A stretch of DNA of 64,000 nt from Actinoplanes ianthinogenes (GCF_018324205.1 NZ_AP023356.1:2046001-2110000); one strand, 5' to 3'; shown: positions 36,101 through 46,342, counted from the stretch's first letter. The notes: generated by a model from the sequence alone, not told the origin. Program-made: numbers and translations.

Positions 36101-37165
36101 GTGACCGAGTTGCTAGCGGTGGCGTTGGAGCTCGCGGCAGCGATCAACCGGGTGACACCGGCCACCGACAATCCGGCAGAGGATCTGGCATTCATGTGGG
36201 ATCCGATGAAACGGCTCGTTCCGTTCGCAGCCGGGTGGGTCGGCACGCTCGACGGGGATCAGAGCCGCTACACCACGGTCACCTCGGTCGGCCACGACCG
36301 GGTGAGCCGCGCGTACATGGGATCGGAGGAACTGACGGAACTGAGGAAGAAAGTGGGTCTGCTGCAGCGACACCGACCCATGCGCCTGCAGGACGCTCCG
36401 CCGCGCACGGTGGAGCTGCCGTGCTGGTCCGAGCACTGGTGGCCGGCGGGATTCCGCGAAGGCGTCGCCGTCCCGCTCGTCACTCCGGACGGCCGCCACC
36501 TGGGCGTCCTCGGGCTGCACACGGACACGGCAAGCCAGCCGACCGCCGAGGCCCGGGACGCGATGGGTGCGATCGCGCCCACGGTCACCGCCGTTCTGGA
36601 CCCGATGAACTCGTTGGCCGGGCTGGCGCGGCTGATCCACGGCGCAACCGCCGCCGTCGCCGTCGACTGCCGAGGCGCCGTCACCCCGCTGCCCGGGATG
36701 GAGACCGATCCCCTGCTCACCCGATGTCCCGACGTCGTGCCCACAGCGGTCGACGGTTTGACGGAGCGGGTCCGATACACGGCGTTCCTCTGCCCGATCC
36801 GGGAGGATGACGGCCGGGAGCGCTACGTCCGGGTCACCGGTCTCGCCTGTCCGCCGGGCACGTCGGACGACCTCGTAGGACTCGTGGTGATCTCGCCGGC
36901 TGACGACCTCTGCGCGTTGACGCTCCGGGAACTGGTCGTTCTCGGCCTGGTGATCGAGGGGCACGCCAACCAAGGCATCGCCGCGCGCCTGTTCATCACC
37001 GCACGGACCGCCGCGGCTCACCTCGAACACATCAGGACCAAGCTGCGCGCACCCACGCGTACCGCCGCCGCGGTGCTGGCGATGCGCCGTGGGCTGTACA
37101 TCCCGTACCGGATCATCGATGTACGGACTGGCACGTCGCGTGCGGTGCCGGTCAGCGCCGGTTAG
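36101..37165 (+). CDS. GAF-like sensor with LuxR helix-turn-helix (paralog 2)
   Basis: The 354-residue regulator starts at GTG 36101, seven bases after GAGGAGG (MTELLAVALELAAAINRVTP). Domain order equals that of paralog 1 at 22788: GAF-like sensor, then LTLRELVVLGLVIEGHANQG and TARTAAAHLEHIRTKLRAPT. The two proteins match in most positions. Operator O3 lies in its promoter and two related sites lie in the dnaK/BON region, so it is the best local candidate for the protein binding them, possibly with autoregulation. This is inference. Confidence 0.8.
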   Translation: MTELLAVALELAAAINRVTPATDNPAEDLAFMWDPMKRLVPFAAGWVGTLDGDQSRYTTVTSVGHDRVSRAYMGSEELTELRKKVGLLQRHRPMRLQDAPPRTVELPCWSEHWWPAGFREGVAVPLVTPDGRHLGVLGLHTDTASQPTAEARDAMGAIAPTVTAVLDPMNSLAGLARLIHGATAAVAVDCRGAVTPLPGMETDPLLTRCPDVVPTAVDGLTERVRYTAFLCPIREDDGRERYVRVTGLACPPGTSDDLVGLVVISPADDLCALTLRELVVLGLVIEGHANQGIAARLFITARTAAAHLEHIRTKLRAPTRTAAAVLAMRRGLYIPYRIIDVRTGTSRAVPVSAG

Positions 37166-37229
37166 ACGTGCCGGACCGGTTCACGACAGGTAGGGTGAAT
37201 CTGGATCAAGCCGCCGCGAATGGGGCCCG

Positions 37230-38264
37230 ATGGTGTTGGACCTGCCACCACATGCCGCCGAGGTCGCCATGGAGGTGACCGCACTGGCGGATCTGCCGGC
37301 GAGCCCCGCGGAGCGCGCGGAGGCGATCCTGGACCCGCTTCGCCGAGTGATCCCGTTCCAGGCCGTCCGGATCGCATTGCTCGATCCCGAGGCGCGCCGG
37401 CACGACTTGCTGAGCTGTCATGGGTACGACGACCACATCCGTGCCTACATGACCACCTCGGAGGACTACGACGAGATCGAGTCGCTGGGCCTGCACGGGA
37501 CTACGCCGCTCCGTGTCCACGACTTCCCGGTGCCCGCGGAGGAGATCCGCAGCTGGGTGGAGCTGTTCCGGCCGGCCGGATTCGTGGAGGGTGTGGGTGT
37601 CGGTCTGATCACCCGTGAGGGCCGGCAGGTCGGCTTCCTGGGACTCAACACCGACAGTCCGGCACACCCCAGCCCGGCCGCGTGCAATCTGGTGCGGCTG
37701 CTGGCCCCCACCATCGCGTACGCGGTGGATCCGCTCCGCTCACTCGCGGTGCTGGCCCGGATCGTCCGGGGAATGACCGCCGCCACGGTGCTCACCATGT
37801 CCGGCGGGACGCTGGCCCTTCCCGGGCTGCCGACGCATCCGCTACTGACGGCGAAGCCGGCCGTCCTCCAGACGGCGGTCGCGCACCTCGGCGGAAAGCC
37901 GGACTACGCCACATTCCTGACACCGTACGACCAGCCGCCGGCCGAAGCCGGACATGCCCGGATCACGATTTTCGGATGCGACAGCCGGACCCCGCGTCAT
38001 CTGCGAGCCGTCGTCGCCGTGAGCCCACCGGGCGACCTGCGTGGACTGACCGGAACCGAGCTGGAGATCCTGGGCGCGCTCATCGACGGTGCGACAGCGG
38101 CGTCCATCGCCGTCGCGAGGGGCATCCCGGTCCCGATCGTCGACGCGCACCTCGACAGCATCCGGATCAAACTCGCCGTCCCGGACCGGATCACGGCCGC
38201 CCTGCGCGCCGCGCGGGAGGGCCTCTACGTCCCGGCCAAGCTGGCCGCCGCCGCCCGGCCGTAA
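37230..38264 (+). CDS. GAF-like sensor with degenerate LuxR helix-turn-helix (paralog 3)
   Basis: The 344-residue protein shares the layout of paralogs 1 and 2 (ILDPLRRVIPFQAVRIALLD, GRQVGFLGLNTDSPAHPS, YAVDPLRSLAVLARIVRGMT, and the end REGLYVPAKL). Its DNA-binding region is diverged: LTGTELEILGALIDGATAAS and VPIVDAHLDSIRIKLAVPDR replace the clear TARTAAAHLEHIR recognition helix of the others, so specificity should differ. It starts 64 bases after paralog 2 on the same strand and could be co-transcribed. ATG at 37230 is the start used. Confidence 0.75.
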   Translation: MVLDLPPHAAEVAMEVTALADLPASPAERAEAILDPLRRVIPFQAVRIALLDPEARRHDLLSCHGYDDHIRAYMTTSEDYDEIESLGLHGTTPLRVHDFPVPAEEIRSWVELFRPAGFVEGVGVGLITREGRQVGFLGLNTDSPAHPSPAACNLVRLLAPTIAYAVDPLRSLAVLARIVRGMTAATVLTMSGGTLALPGLPTHPLLTAKPAVLQTAVAHLGGKPDYATFLTPYDQPPAEAGHARITIFGCDSRTPRHLRAVVAVSPPGDLRGLTGTELEILGALIDGATAASIAVARGIPVPIVDAHLDSIRIKLAVPDRITAALRAAREGLYVPAKLAAAARP

Positions 38265-38355
38265 GCCGAGCGGCGGCGGCACCCTCACAGCTGTTTCGAC
38301 GCTTTCCGGAACCCCTGATCAGGTACGACGCGACGGTGCTCCCCCGGTCGGCAAC

Positions 38356-41300
38356 TCACTGACCGGATGAGGCGCTCTGGGTGAGCCACCGCTCGATGCA
38401 GGCGAGCAGATCCTCGGCGTCGACCGGCTTGGTCACGTAGTCGCTGGCGCCCGACGAGATGCTCTTCTCCCGGTCGCCGTGCATCGCTTTCGCGGTCACG
38501 GCGATGATCGGCAGGTTCGCGTACTTGGGCATGGCGCGGATGGCGGCGGTGGCGGCGTAGCCGTCCATCTCGGGCATCATGACGTCCATCAGGATCAGGT
38601 CGATGTCGTCGTGCTGGGCGAGCACGTCGATGCCCTTGCGGCCGTTCTCGGCGTAGACGACCTCCATCCCGTGCAGTTCCAGGATGTTGGTCAGCGCGAA
38701 CACGTTGCGGGCGTCGTCGTCGACCACCAGGACCTTGCGGCCGGCCAGGTTCTGCGCGATGCCGGAGACGCCGGCGATCGTGTCGATGCGCATCGGTGGT
38801 GGCATCACCGGGTAGCCGGCCTCGGTCGACAGGTGCAGGGTGATCCGCTCGCGCAATTCGTCCAGGCTCGACAAGGACTCCAGCGGCCGGGTCTGCGCGA
38901 GCGCCTGCAACAGGGTGTCGTTGCCCGGCGGCGCCTGCTGGTTACGGAACACCAGCACCGGCAGCTCACGCAGCTCCGCCTCGTCGTGCAGCGCTTTGAG
39001 GAAATTCGGGCCGCTGTCGGCCGGCATGTTCAGATCCATCACGACCGCGTGGAACGGCTGTGCGCGTAGCTGTCCGATGGCCTCGGCCGAGTCGACCGCC
39101 GTCAGCACGTCGATCGGTCCCTGGGTCTGGGTCACCGCCGCAGCGGCGCCCCGAGCGATCAGTGTCAGCAGCCCTTCGGCATTGTTCTCCACGACCAACA
39201 GCCGCCGGGGGCCGTCCAGTTCGACGAGCGGCGCCATCTCCGAGGCGGGCAGCGCCGGCGCCATGGGCGCCGCGGGCACGGTGGCCCGCTGGACCGGCAT
39301 GTAGAGGGTGAAGGTGCTGCCCTGCCCGAGCACACTCTGGGCGGCGATCTCACCGCCGAGCAGCCAGGCGATCTCGCGGCTGATGGACAGGCCGAGGCCG
39401 GTGCCGCCGTAGCGGCGGCTGGTGGTGCCGTCGGCCTGCTGGAAGGCGTCGAAGATCGCGGTGAGTTGCTGTTCGGCGATGCCGATGCCGGTGTCGGTCA
39501 CCCGGAAGGCGATCACCGTGTCCTGCTCGGCCAGCGCCGGGGACAGCTCGTCGGGCCGGGCGCGGTCGATGCGTAGCCGGACACCGCCCTGTTCGGTGAA
39601 CTTGACCGCGTTGGAGAGCAGGTTACGCAGAACCTGGCGCAGCCGTTGCTCGTCGGTGAACAGCCCGGCCGGAACGTCGGCGGCGGTGGTCACCTCGAAG
39701 TCGAGGTTGCGGGAGGTGGTCAGCGGCCGGAACGTCGCCTCGACGTAGCCGAGCAGGTTGCGCAGCTCGAACGCCTCCGGCGCGATGTCCATCTTGCCGG
39801 CCTCGACCTTCGACAGGTCCAGGATGTCGTTGATCAGCTGCAGCAGGTCGGTGCCGGCCGAGTGGATCACGGTCGCGTATTCGACCTGCTTGGCGGTCAG
39901 GTTCCGGTTCGGGTTCTGCGCCAGCAACTGCGCGAGGATCAACAGCGAGTTCAGCGGCGTACGCAATTCGTGGCTCATGTTGGCCAGGAACTCCGACTTG
40001 TACTTCGAGGCGAGCGCGAGCTGCTGGGCGCGGGCCTCGAGTTCCTGGCGGGCCTGTTCGATCTCGGAGTTCTTCGTCTCGATGTCGCGGTTCTGCCGGG
40101 CCAGCAGCGACGCCTTGTCCTCCAGCTCGGCGTTCGAGCGCTGCAACTCTTCCGAGCGGGCCTGCAGCTCCTCCGAGCGGGCCTGCAGCTCGGCGGCGAG
40201 CCGCTGTGACTCGGTGAGCAGCACGTCGGTACGGGCGTTGGCGACCATCGTGTTCACGTTGACCCCGATGATCTCCATCAGCTGGTCCAGGAAATCGTGG
40301 TGCACCTGCAGGAACGGCGTCATGGCGGCCAGCTCGATGACACCCAGCGCCTGGTCCTCGACCAGGATCGGGACCACGACCACCTGCATCGGAGCCAGCG
40401 AGCCGAGGCTGGAGGAAACGGTGAAGTACTCCGCGGGCATCTCGTCGACCACGATGCGCCGTTTCGCCACGGCGGCCTGACCGACCAGGGACTCGCCGAG
40501 GGCGTATCGCCGGCCGGCCCCCTGGTGTCCGTAAGTGCCGACCACACGCAGGTCCGCGCTCGGGCCGATGTCGTCGACCAGCAGGAACGTGCCGAGCTGC
40601 GCGCCGACCAGGGGGACCAGTTCGTTCATCACCAGGGAGGCGACGACTTCGAGGTCCCGGTGGCCCTGCATGAGGGACGAGATGCGGGCCAGGTTGGTCT
40701 TGAGCCAGTCCTGTTCCTGGTTGGCCCGGGTGGTCTCGCGCAGCGACTCCACCATGAAGTTGATGTTGTCCTTGAGCTCGGCGACCTCACCCGAGGCGTC
40801 CACCGTGATCGAGCGGGTCAGGTCGCCGGTGGCCACGGCGCTGGTCACCTCGGCGATGGCACGGACCTGACGGGTCAGGTTCCCGGCGAGCTCGTTGACG
40901 TTCTCGGTGAGCCGCTTCCACGTACCGGAAACGCCTTCGACCTCGGCCTGACCGCCCAACCGGCCCTCGCTGCCGACCTCCCGGGCCACCCGGGTGACCT
41001 CCGCGGCGAAACTGGACAGCTGATCGACCATCGTGTTGATGGTGGTCTTGAGTTCCAGAATCTCGCCGCGCGCGTCGACGTCGATCTTCTTCGTCAGATC
41101 ACCCTGCGCGACGGCGGTGGTCACCTGGGCGATGTTGCGGACCTGGCCGGTGAGGTTGTTCGCCATCGAGTTGACGTTGTCGGTCAGGTCCTTCCACGTC
41201 CCGGCCACGTTCGGCACCCGAGCCTGGCCGCCGAGCTGCCCCTCGGTGCCCACCTCACGGGCCACGCGGGTCACCTCGTCGGCGAACGCGGACAGGGTGT

Positions 41301-42870
41301 CGACCATCGTGTTGATCGTCTGCGCCAGGACGGCGACCTCGCCCTTGGCCTCGACGGTGATCTTGCGGCTCAGGTCGCCCTGGGCCACCGCCGTGGCGAC
41401 CAGCGCGATCGAGCGCACCTGGTTGGTCAGGTTGGAGGCCATCACGTTGACGTTGTCGGTGAGGTCCTTCCAGGTGCCGCCGACGTTGAGCACCCGTGCC
41501 TGGCCACCGAGACGGCCCTCGGTGCCGACCTCGCGGGCCACCCGGGTCACCTCGTCGGCGAACGCGGACAGCTGGTCGACCATCGTGTTGATGGTCTCCT
41601 TCAGCTCGGCGATCTCACCACGGGCGTCGACCCGGATCTTCTGGGTCAGATCACCGCGGGCCACGGCGGTGGTCACCTCGGCGATGCTGCGCACCTGAGC
41701 GGTCAGGTTGTCACCCATGACGTTGACCGACTCGGTGAGGTCCTTCCACGTGCCGGAGACACCCTTGACGTCGGCCTGGCCACCGAGACGGCCCTCGGTG
41801 CCGACCTCCCGGGCCACCCGGGTCACCTCGTCGGCGAAGCTGGAGAGCTGGTCCACCATCGTGTTGATGGTGTTCTTCAGCTCGAGGATCTCGCCCCGGG
41901 CGGTCACCGTGATCTTCTGCGACAGGTCGCCACGAGCCACCGCCGTGGCTACCTGCGCGATGCTGCGGACCTGGTCGGTGAGGTTGCCGGCCATCGAGTT
42001 CACCGAGTCGGTCAGGTCGCGCCAGGTGCCCGCGACGCCGCTGACCTGGGCCTGCCCGCCGAGCCGGCCGTCGGTGCCGACCTCGCGGGCCACCCGGGTC
42101 ACCTCGTCGGCGAAGCTGGAGAGCTGGTCGACCATCGTGTTGATGGTGCTCTTGAGTTCGAGGATCTCGCCGCGCGCGTCGACGGTGATCTTCTGCGACA
42201 GGTCACCGCGGGCCACGGCCGTGGTCACCTGGGCGATGTTGCGGACCTGGTTGGTGAGGTTGCCGGCCATGAAGTTCACCGAGTCGGTCAGGTCACGCCA
42301 GGTCCCGGCGACGCCGGGCACCTCGGCCTGCCCGCCGAGCCGGCCCTCGCTGCCGACCTCGCGAGCCACCCGGGTCACCTCGTCGGCGAAACTCGACAGC
42401 TCGTCGACCATCGTGTTGATGGTGTTCTTCAGTTCGAGGATCTCACCGCGTACGTCGACGGTGATCTTCTGCGACAGGTCGCCGCGGGCGACCGCGGTGG
42501 CGACCTGCGCGATGTCGCGGACCTGGTCGGTGAGGTTGCCGGCCATCGCGTTCACCGAGTCGGTGAGGTCCTTCCAGGTGCCGGAGACCCCCGGCACCTC
42601 CGCCTGCCCACCGAGCTGGCCTTCCGTGCCGACCTCCCGGGCGACCCGGGTCACCTCGGAAGTGAACAGCGACAGCTGGTCCACCATGCCGTTGAAAACC
42701 GTGGCGATCTCCCCGAGCAGGCCGTCACCGTCGTCGGGCAGACGGGTGCCGAAGTCACCGTCGCGGACAGCGGTCAGCCCAGCCAGCAACTGCCGCAGGT
42801 CACGGTCGGCCACCGCCGGACTCGCCACCACACCGGCCGCGGAATCGTGCATGGGCACATCGTTGCTCAC
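38356..42870 (-). CDS. Cytosolic hybrid histidine kinase with an eight-unit HAMP array, GAF, and two receiver domains
   Basis: The 1504-residue protein has no transmembrane helix. It starts with a HAMP-like unit and then seven 92-residue repeats, each containing [12 protein letters not shown]-x-[19 protein letters not shown]-x-IA and [14 protein letters not shown]. Next come a GAF domain, a coiled coil ([20 protein letters not shown]), HisKA with [14 protein letters not shown], HATPase with DTGIGI and GTGLGLSIS, a receiver-like domain lacking a clean phosphosite context (VVMDLNMP), and a classical receiver ([13 protein letters not shown]). This is the layout of Nik1/group III osmosensing kinases. 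The GTG at 42870 follows GGAGAG. Signal and partner are unknown; the convergent GAF-LuxR genes are neighbours. Confidence 0.9.
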   Translation of the reverse strand: MSNDVPMHDSAAGVVASPAVADRDLRQLLAGLTAVRDGDFGTRLPDDGDGLLGEIATVFNGMVDQLSLFTSEVTRVAREVGTEGQLGGQAEVPGVSGTWKDLTDSVNAMAGNLTDQVRDIAQVATAVARGDLSQKITVDVRGEILELKNTINTMVDELSSFADEVTRVAREVGSEGRLGGQAEVPGVAGTWRDLTDSVNFMAGNLTNQVRNIAQVTTAVARGDLSQKITVDARGEILELKSTINTMVDQLSSFADEVTRVAREVGTDGRLGGQAQVSGVAGTWRDLTDSVNSMAGNLTDQVRSIAQVATAVARGDLSQKITVTARGEILELKNTINTMVDQLSSFADEVTRVAREVGTEGRLGGQADVKGVSGTWKDLTESVNVMGDNLTAQVRSIAEVTTAVARGDLTQKIRVDARGEIAELKETINTMVDQLSAFADEVTRVAREVGTEGRLGGQARVLNVGGTWKDLTDNVNVMASNLTNQVRSIALVATAVAQGDLSRKITVEAKGEVAVLAQTINTMVDTLSAFADEVTRVAREVGTEGQLGGQARVPNVAGTWKDLTDNVNSMANNLTGQVRNIAQVTTAVAQGDLTKKIDVDARGEILELKTTINTMVDQLSSFAAEVTRVAREVGSEGRLGGQAEVEGVSGTWKRLTENVNELAGNLTRQVRAIAEVTSAVATGDLTRSITVDASGEVAELKDNINFMVESLRETTRANQEQDWLKTNLARISSLMQGHRDLEVVASLVMNELVPLVGAQLGTFLLVDDIGPSADLRVVGTYGHQGAGRRYALGESLVGQAAVAKRRIVVDEMPAEYFTVSSSLGSLAPMQVVVVPILVEDQALGVIELAAMTPFLQVHHDFLDQLMEIIGVNVNTMVANARTDVLLTESQRLAAELQARSEELQARSEELQRSNAELEDKASLLARQNRDIETKNSEIEQARQELEARAQQLALASKYKSEFLANMSHELRTPLNSLLILAQLLAQNPNRNLTAKQVEYATVIHSAGTDLLQLINDILDLSKVEAGKMDIAPEAFELRNLLGYVEATFRPLTTSRNLDFEVTTAADVPAGLFTDEQRLRQVLRNLLSNAVKFTEQGGVRLRIDRARPDELSPALAEQDTVIAFRVTDTGIGIAEQQLTAIFDAFQQADGTTSRRYGGTGLGLSISREIAWLLGGEIAAQSVLGQGSTFTLYMPVQRATVPAAPMAPALPASEMAPLVELDGPRRLLVVENNAEGLLTLIARGAAAAVTQTQGPIDVLTAVDSAEAIGQLRAQPFHAVVMDLNMPADSGPNFLKALHDEAELRELPVLVFRNQQAPPGNDTLLQALAQTRPLESLSSLDELRERITLHLSTEAGYPVMPPPMRIDTIAGVSGIAQNLAGRKVLVVDDDARNVFALTNILELHGMEVVYAENGRKGIDVLAQHDDIDLILMDVMMPEMDGYAATAAIRAMPKYANLPIIAVTAKAMHGDREKSISSGASDYVTKPVDAEDLLACIERWLTQSASSGQ
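40770..42700. repeat. Seven tandem 276-bp units encoding HAMP modules
   Basis: Corresponding positions recur every 276 bases (for example near 42611 and 42335). Units are similar but not identical, with more divergence at the 40.9 kb end. They are coding repeats, not a CRISPR array. Confidence 0.9.
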
Positions 42871-43050
42871 AGGATGCTCTCCACCGCTCGTCGTCACCCC
42901 GTCACGGCCGGGGCAGGCGCGACGGTCGGCGGTAAGTATGCACTGATCCCTTTCGGTGGTCGTACACACGTTCGCCGCAAATAGATCATGCGGGAACCGG
43001 CTGCCGACGGCCACACGAGCGCCTCGGCTCAGGTGCCTCGGCGGATGGGT

Positions 43051-43079
43051 ACGCGGCACCCCTCGGGGAGGTGCCGCGT
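43051..43079 (-). terminator. Hairpin behind the flavoprotein gene
   Basis: ACGCGGCACC pairs perfectly with GGTGCCGCGT around CCTCGGGGA, 27 bases beyond the stop at 43106 on the minus strand. Confidence 0.75.
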
Positions 43080-43105
43080 GCCCGCGGTCGAGGGTGCACT
43101 CGCGG

Positions 43106-44524
43106 TCAGCGGCCGTAGGTCTCCAGCAGCCGCAGCCAGACCTCGCTGACCGTGGGGAACGACGGCACCGCGTGCCACAGCCGGTCCAGCGGAACCTCGC
43201 CGACGATCGCGATCGTCGCCGCGTGGACCAGCTCGGCGACATCCGGGCCGACCAGGGTGAACCCGACGATCACCCGGCGGTCCTCGTCCACGACCATGCG
43301 GGCCGTGCCCTGGTAACCCTCGGCGTGCAACGAGGAGCCGGCCACCCGGCCCAGGTCGTAATCGACGACCCGGGTACGCAGCCCGGCCGCCTCGGCCGCG
43401 GCCGCGGTCAGGCCGACGGAGGCGACCTCGGGATCGGTGAACACGACCTGCGGGATCGCTCGTTCGTCTGCGGTCACCGCGTGCCGGCCCCAGGCGCCGG
43501 TGTCGGCCGGTTCGCCCTTGGCCCGGGCCACGATCGCGTCACCCAGGTTGCGTGCCTGGTATTTGCCCTGGTGGGTGAGTAGCACCCGGCGGTTGACGTC
43601 CCCGGCGGCGTACAGCCAGTCCCCGGCGCCGACGACGCGCAGGGCCTCGTCGACCGCCAGCCAGTCACCCGGTTCGAGCCCGACCGTGTCCAGCCCGATG
43701 TCCCGGGTGTTCGGCGTCCGGCCGATCGCCACCAGCACCTCGTCCGCCTCGACCTGGCCGCCCTCGGCCAGGGTGACGCGTACCGTCGCGTCAGGGTTTC
43801 GCCGGACCTCGACGGCTTCCGCGCCGACCCGCACGGATACGCCGGCGGCCCGCAGCGAGGCGATGACTCGCTCCCCCACGAACGGCTCGGCCAGGGGCAG
43901 CACGCCGTCGCGGGCCAGCAGCGTCACCGACGAGCCGAGAGCCGTGAACGCGGTCGCCATCTCGGCGCCGACCACCCCACCGCCGATGACCACCAGCCGG
44001 GCCGGCACGCGTTTCGCCGACGCCGCTTCCCGACTGGTCCACGGCCGGGCGTCGCGCAGGCCGGTGATGTCCGGCACCAGCGCGCTGCTGCCGGTCGCCA
44101 CGACCACCGCGTGACGAGCGGTCAGCGTGGTCACCGTGCCACCGCCGGTGACCTCGACCGTCCGCTCGCCGCTGATCCGGCCCTGGCCGCGGAAGAGGTC
44201 GATCCCGGCCGACTCCAGCCACGAGACCTGGCCGTCGTCCTTCCAGTTGGACGCGAAGGAGTCGCGCCGGCTCAGGACCGCGGCCACGTCCAGCTCGCCG
44301 GTCACCGCCTCCCGGGCGCCGGGCAGCTGCCGGGCGGCCCGCAGCGCCGCCGCACTGCGCAGCAGCGCCTTCGTCGGCATGCACGCCCAGTAGGAGCACT
44401 CGCCCCCGACCAGTTCACGCTCCACGATCGCCGCGGTCAGACCGCCCTGCATCACGCGGTCGGCGACGTTCTCCCCGACCGGGCCGGCACCGATCACGAT
44501 GACGTCGTACTCCGTGGTGGTCAT
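43106..44524 (-). CDS. FAD-dependent pyridine nucleotide-disulfide oxidoreductase (mercuric-reductase/LpdA-like)
   Basis: The 472-residue flavoprotein has the FAD motif VIVIGAGPVGENVADRV, an active-site disulfide region GGECSYWACMPTKALLR (C-x4-C), the NAD(P) motif LVVIGGGVVGAEMA, and the dimerisation domain with IPQVVFTDPEVASVGLT and HAVPSFPTVSEVW (His-x4 -T-x-S-E). The C-SYWA-C variant is known in a subgroup of uncharacterised reductases and differs from C-VNVG-C of mercuric reductase. No MerA-type extra Cys pair is present at the C-terminus. It starts two bases after the upstream stop, coupled to the membrane protein, and is under the putative TetR operators. Confidence 0.87.
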   Translation of the reverse strand: MTTTEYDVIVIGAGPVGENVADRVMQGGLTAAIVERELVGGECSYWACMPTKALLRSAAALRAARQLPGAREAVTGELDVAAVLSRRDSFASNWKDDGQVSWLESAGIDLFRGQGRISGERTVEVTGGGTVTTLTARHAVVVATGSSALVPDITGLRDARPWTSREAASAKRVPARLVVIGGGVVGAEMATAFTALGSSVTLLARDGVLPLAEPFVGERVIASLRAAGVSVRVGAEAVEVRRNPDATVRVTLAEGGQVEADEVLVAIGRTPNTRDIGLDTVGLEPGDWLAVDEALRVVGAGDWLYAAGDVNRRVLLTHQGKYQARNLGDAIVARAKGEPADTGAWGRHAVTADERAIPQVVFTDPEVASVGLTAAAAEAAGLRTRVVDYDLGRVAGSSLHAEGYQGTARMVVDEDRRVIVGFTLVGPDVAELVHAATIAIVGEVPLDRLWHAVPSFPTVSEVWLRLLETYGR

Positions 44525-44526
44525 GA

Positions 44527-45087
44527 TCAGTTGCCCTTCGCGACGCGGCCGAGCCGGATGGCGGCGATGAGGAAGAAGATGGCGCCGGGGACGGCGTAGC
44601 CGGCCGCGTTGGTCAGCGCCGGGTCGGCGGCGGAGGCGCCGGCGATGAACGAGCCGCCGGCGAGCACCGAGATACCACCGCTGATGATCATCGGCCACTG
44701 GCCGCCAAGCTTGCGGCGCGGGATCGCCACGATGAGCTGCACCAGACCGGCGACGATCGCCCAGGCGCCCCACACCCGCAGCATGGCCGGGATGCCGGAC
44801 GCGGCGGCCGCGCCCAGGCCGACCGCGGTGAGCAGGCTGACCACGATGTTCCCGGAGAGCAGGGCCGGCGAGGTGGCCGTCCGTGACGTGCGCAGGTCGT
44901 ACACGGCGGCGCCGACGTCGAAGAGCGGGTAGAGCACGAACAGGGTCACCGTGAGCGGGTTGATCTCCTTCGCGGTGGTGATCGCGACGACGGCCCACAC
45001 GATGGCGAACGCGAAGCGGATGAAGTAGAGCCGGCGCAGCGCGGAAGCCGTCTGGGCGATGCCGGGCGAAGCAGCGGTGGTGGTCAC
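44527..45087 (-). CDS. Small membrane protein, DUF308-like
   Basis: The 186-residue protein has six predicted helices (LYFIRFAFAIVWAVVAITTA, LTVTLFVLYPLFDVGAAVYD, LLSGNIVVSLLTAVGLGAAA and others), with short basic loops (IPRRKLGGQWP). The pattern resembles HdeD/DUF308 proteins; no function is known. The GTG at 45087 follows GAAGGGGT and was chosen over 45168, which would run through the operators. It forms an operon with the flavoprotein and is divergent from TetR. Confidence 0.75.
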   Translation of the reverse strand: MTTTAASPGIAQTASALRRLYFIRFAFAIVWAVVAITTAKEINPLTVTLFVLYPLFDVGAAVYDLRTSRTATSPALLSGNIVVSLLTAVGLGAAAASGIPAMLRVWGAWAIVAGLVQLIVAIPRRKLGGQWPMIISGGISVLAGGSFIAGASAADPALTNAAGYAVPGAIFFLIAAIRLGRVAKGN

Positions 45088-45120
45088 GGTGACCCCTTCA
45101 GTCGATGCCTCCACAGGGGG

Positions 45121-45181
45121 AGAACGTTCTGTCTCCCAAAGACTGCAGCGTTGAACCGGCACTGTCAAGACAGAACGTTCT
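45121..45181. promoter_or_regulatory. Paired TetR operators
   Basis: AGAACGTTCTGTCT (45121-45134) and its exact reverse complement AGACAGAACGTTCT (45168-45181) flank the likely promoters. Each contains the 10-base palindrome AGAACGTTCT, with centres 51 bases apart. Location between the divergent TetR and membrane-flavoprotein genes fits repression of both. Confidence 0.8.
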
Positions 45182-45230
45182 ACCTCTCTGCTCGTAGCAG
45201 AGTGAACGATCTGTCGTTTAGGCTGAATTC

Positions 45231-45845
45231 ATGACGCGCGGTGCGACCGACATCCGACCCTCCGAGGCGCGAACCCGGCTCCTCAGCACCGCCACCAGGA
45301 TTTTCTACGCGGAGGGGATCCACGCGGTCGGCGTCGACCGGATCATCGCCGAGGCGAAGGTGACCCGGGCCACCTTTTACCGGCACTTCCCCGGCAAGGA
45401 CGATCTCATCCTCGCCTACCTGCGCGAAGTTCACGCCATGGACCGCGGCCAGATCGAAGCGGCCGTCGCGGCCGCCGGCTCGTCCCCGGTCGACCAGGCA
45501 CTGGCCATCGCCGGCACCATCGCCGCGGGGATCCAGTCGCCCGACTTCCGCGGGTGCGCCTTCCTGAACGCCGCCGCGGAATACCCGGACGAGGCCCACC
45601 CCGTGCACTGGGAGATCATCGCCCACCGGCAGTGGTTCCTGGACACGCTCACCACGCTGATGGCCCAGGTGCACCGGGAGACGGCCGACCCCGCCGCGCG
45701 CCACTTCGTCATGCTCCGCGACGGCGCGATGGCGGCCGGCTGCCTCTTCGACCCCGCGCTGGTCGTCGAGACTTTCCTGCGCGGGATCGAAGGACTCCTG
45801 CGGGTCAACACCGACCGCCAGTCGGCCGACTCCGCGGCCGGATAA
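45231..45845 (+). CDS. TetR/AcrR-family transcriptional regulator
   Basis: The 204-residue protein has the N-terminal TetR helix-turn-helix (TRLLSTATRIFYAEGIHAVG and AKVTRATFYRHFPGKDDLIL) and a C-terminal ligand-binding domain with several Cys/Trp (FRGCAFLNAAAEY, the subgroup motif GCxFxNAAAEY). This subgroup often controls detoxification genes and binds an unknown ligand. It is divergent from the DUF308-like/flavoprotein operon with two matching operators between. The ATG at 45231 is used. Confidence 0.9.
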   Translation: MTRGATDIRPSEARTRLLSTATRIFYAEGIHAVGVDRIIAEAKVTRATFYRHFPGKDDLILAYLREVHAMDRGQIEAAVAAAGSSPVDQALAIAGTIAAGIQSPDFRGCAFLNAAAEYPDEAHPVHWEIIAHRQWFLDTLTTLMAQVHRETADPAARHFVMLRDGAMAAGCLFDPALVVETFLRGIEGLLRVNTDRQSADSAAG

Positions 45846-45869
45846 CCTCGGCGCCGCGGACCGGCCACC

Positions 45870-46207
45870 TCGGGCCCTGTATCTGCTGCTGGCCCTGATC
45901 GCCGCGGTGACCGCCGGGCTGAGCCTGCCCGCCGTGCAGGGGCAGATGCGGGCCACCGACCAGAACGCCCTGGTCTTCAGCCCGGCCGGGGCTCGGCCAC
46001 TGCCGGGTGCGGTGCTTGAGTCCCTTCTTCTACGCCGTCGACACCGTCGTGCCGCTGATCGACCTGCATCAGCGGTCCACCTGGTACCTGGTGGCCGAAG
46101 GCGACGGCGTGCTGCTGGCGTGGGCGCTCAACCTCTGCACGATCCTCGGCTGGGTCGCCTCGACCGTCTTCGCGGTGTCCTTCACCCGCCTCGGGCGAGG
46201 TGGGTGA
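45870..46207 (+). pseudogene. Remnant of a polytopic membrane protein, frameshifted
   Basis: Two frames join into the C-terminus of a known actinobacterial membrane protein type. Upstream, frame 1 reads LYLLLALIAAVTAGLSLPAV and continues to about 46000. From 46007, frame 2 reads LSPFFYAVDTVVPLIDLHQR then STWYLVAEGDGVLLAWALNL, ending at 46207. The (F/L)YAVDTVVPL-(V/I)-DL-x-QRSTWY motif is typical for the end of large pentapeptide-repeat membrane proteins. The N-terminal bulk is missing, so it looks like a decayed fragment. It directly follows tetR. Confidence 0.5.
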
Positions 46208-46300
46208 CCGGTCGCACAGCCGTCCTGCGGTCACATCGCGCGCGACGATCGATCCGCCGGGCCGGACGCTCTCGCGGGGTCTGCGCCAGGGAACACGGCA

Positions 46301-46330
46301 GCGGACGGCGCGAGGATCCGCGCCGTCCGC
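46301..46330 (-). terminator. Hairpin behind the SRPBCC gene
   Basis: GCGGACGGCGCG pairs perfectly with CGCGCCGTCCGC around AGGATC, 13 bases past the stop at 46343 on the minus strand. Confidence 0.75.
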
Positions 46331-46342
46331 CACGAACAAACG

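Noticed and set aside
40770-42700. Regular DNA repeats that might suggest CRISPR
   Set aside because: The period is 276 bases, units are coding and diverged, and there are no short identical repeats with unique spacers.
40297-42984. Long plus-strand open frame across the HAMP region (895 codons)
   Set aside because: It is an antisense shadow of the repeated HAMP units; its apparent repeats come from the kinase gene.
43106-44524. Mercuric reductase merA
   Set aside because: The C-terminal vicinal cysteines and heavy-metal domain are absent, no mer genes are adjacent, and the active-site loop differs.
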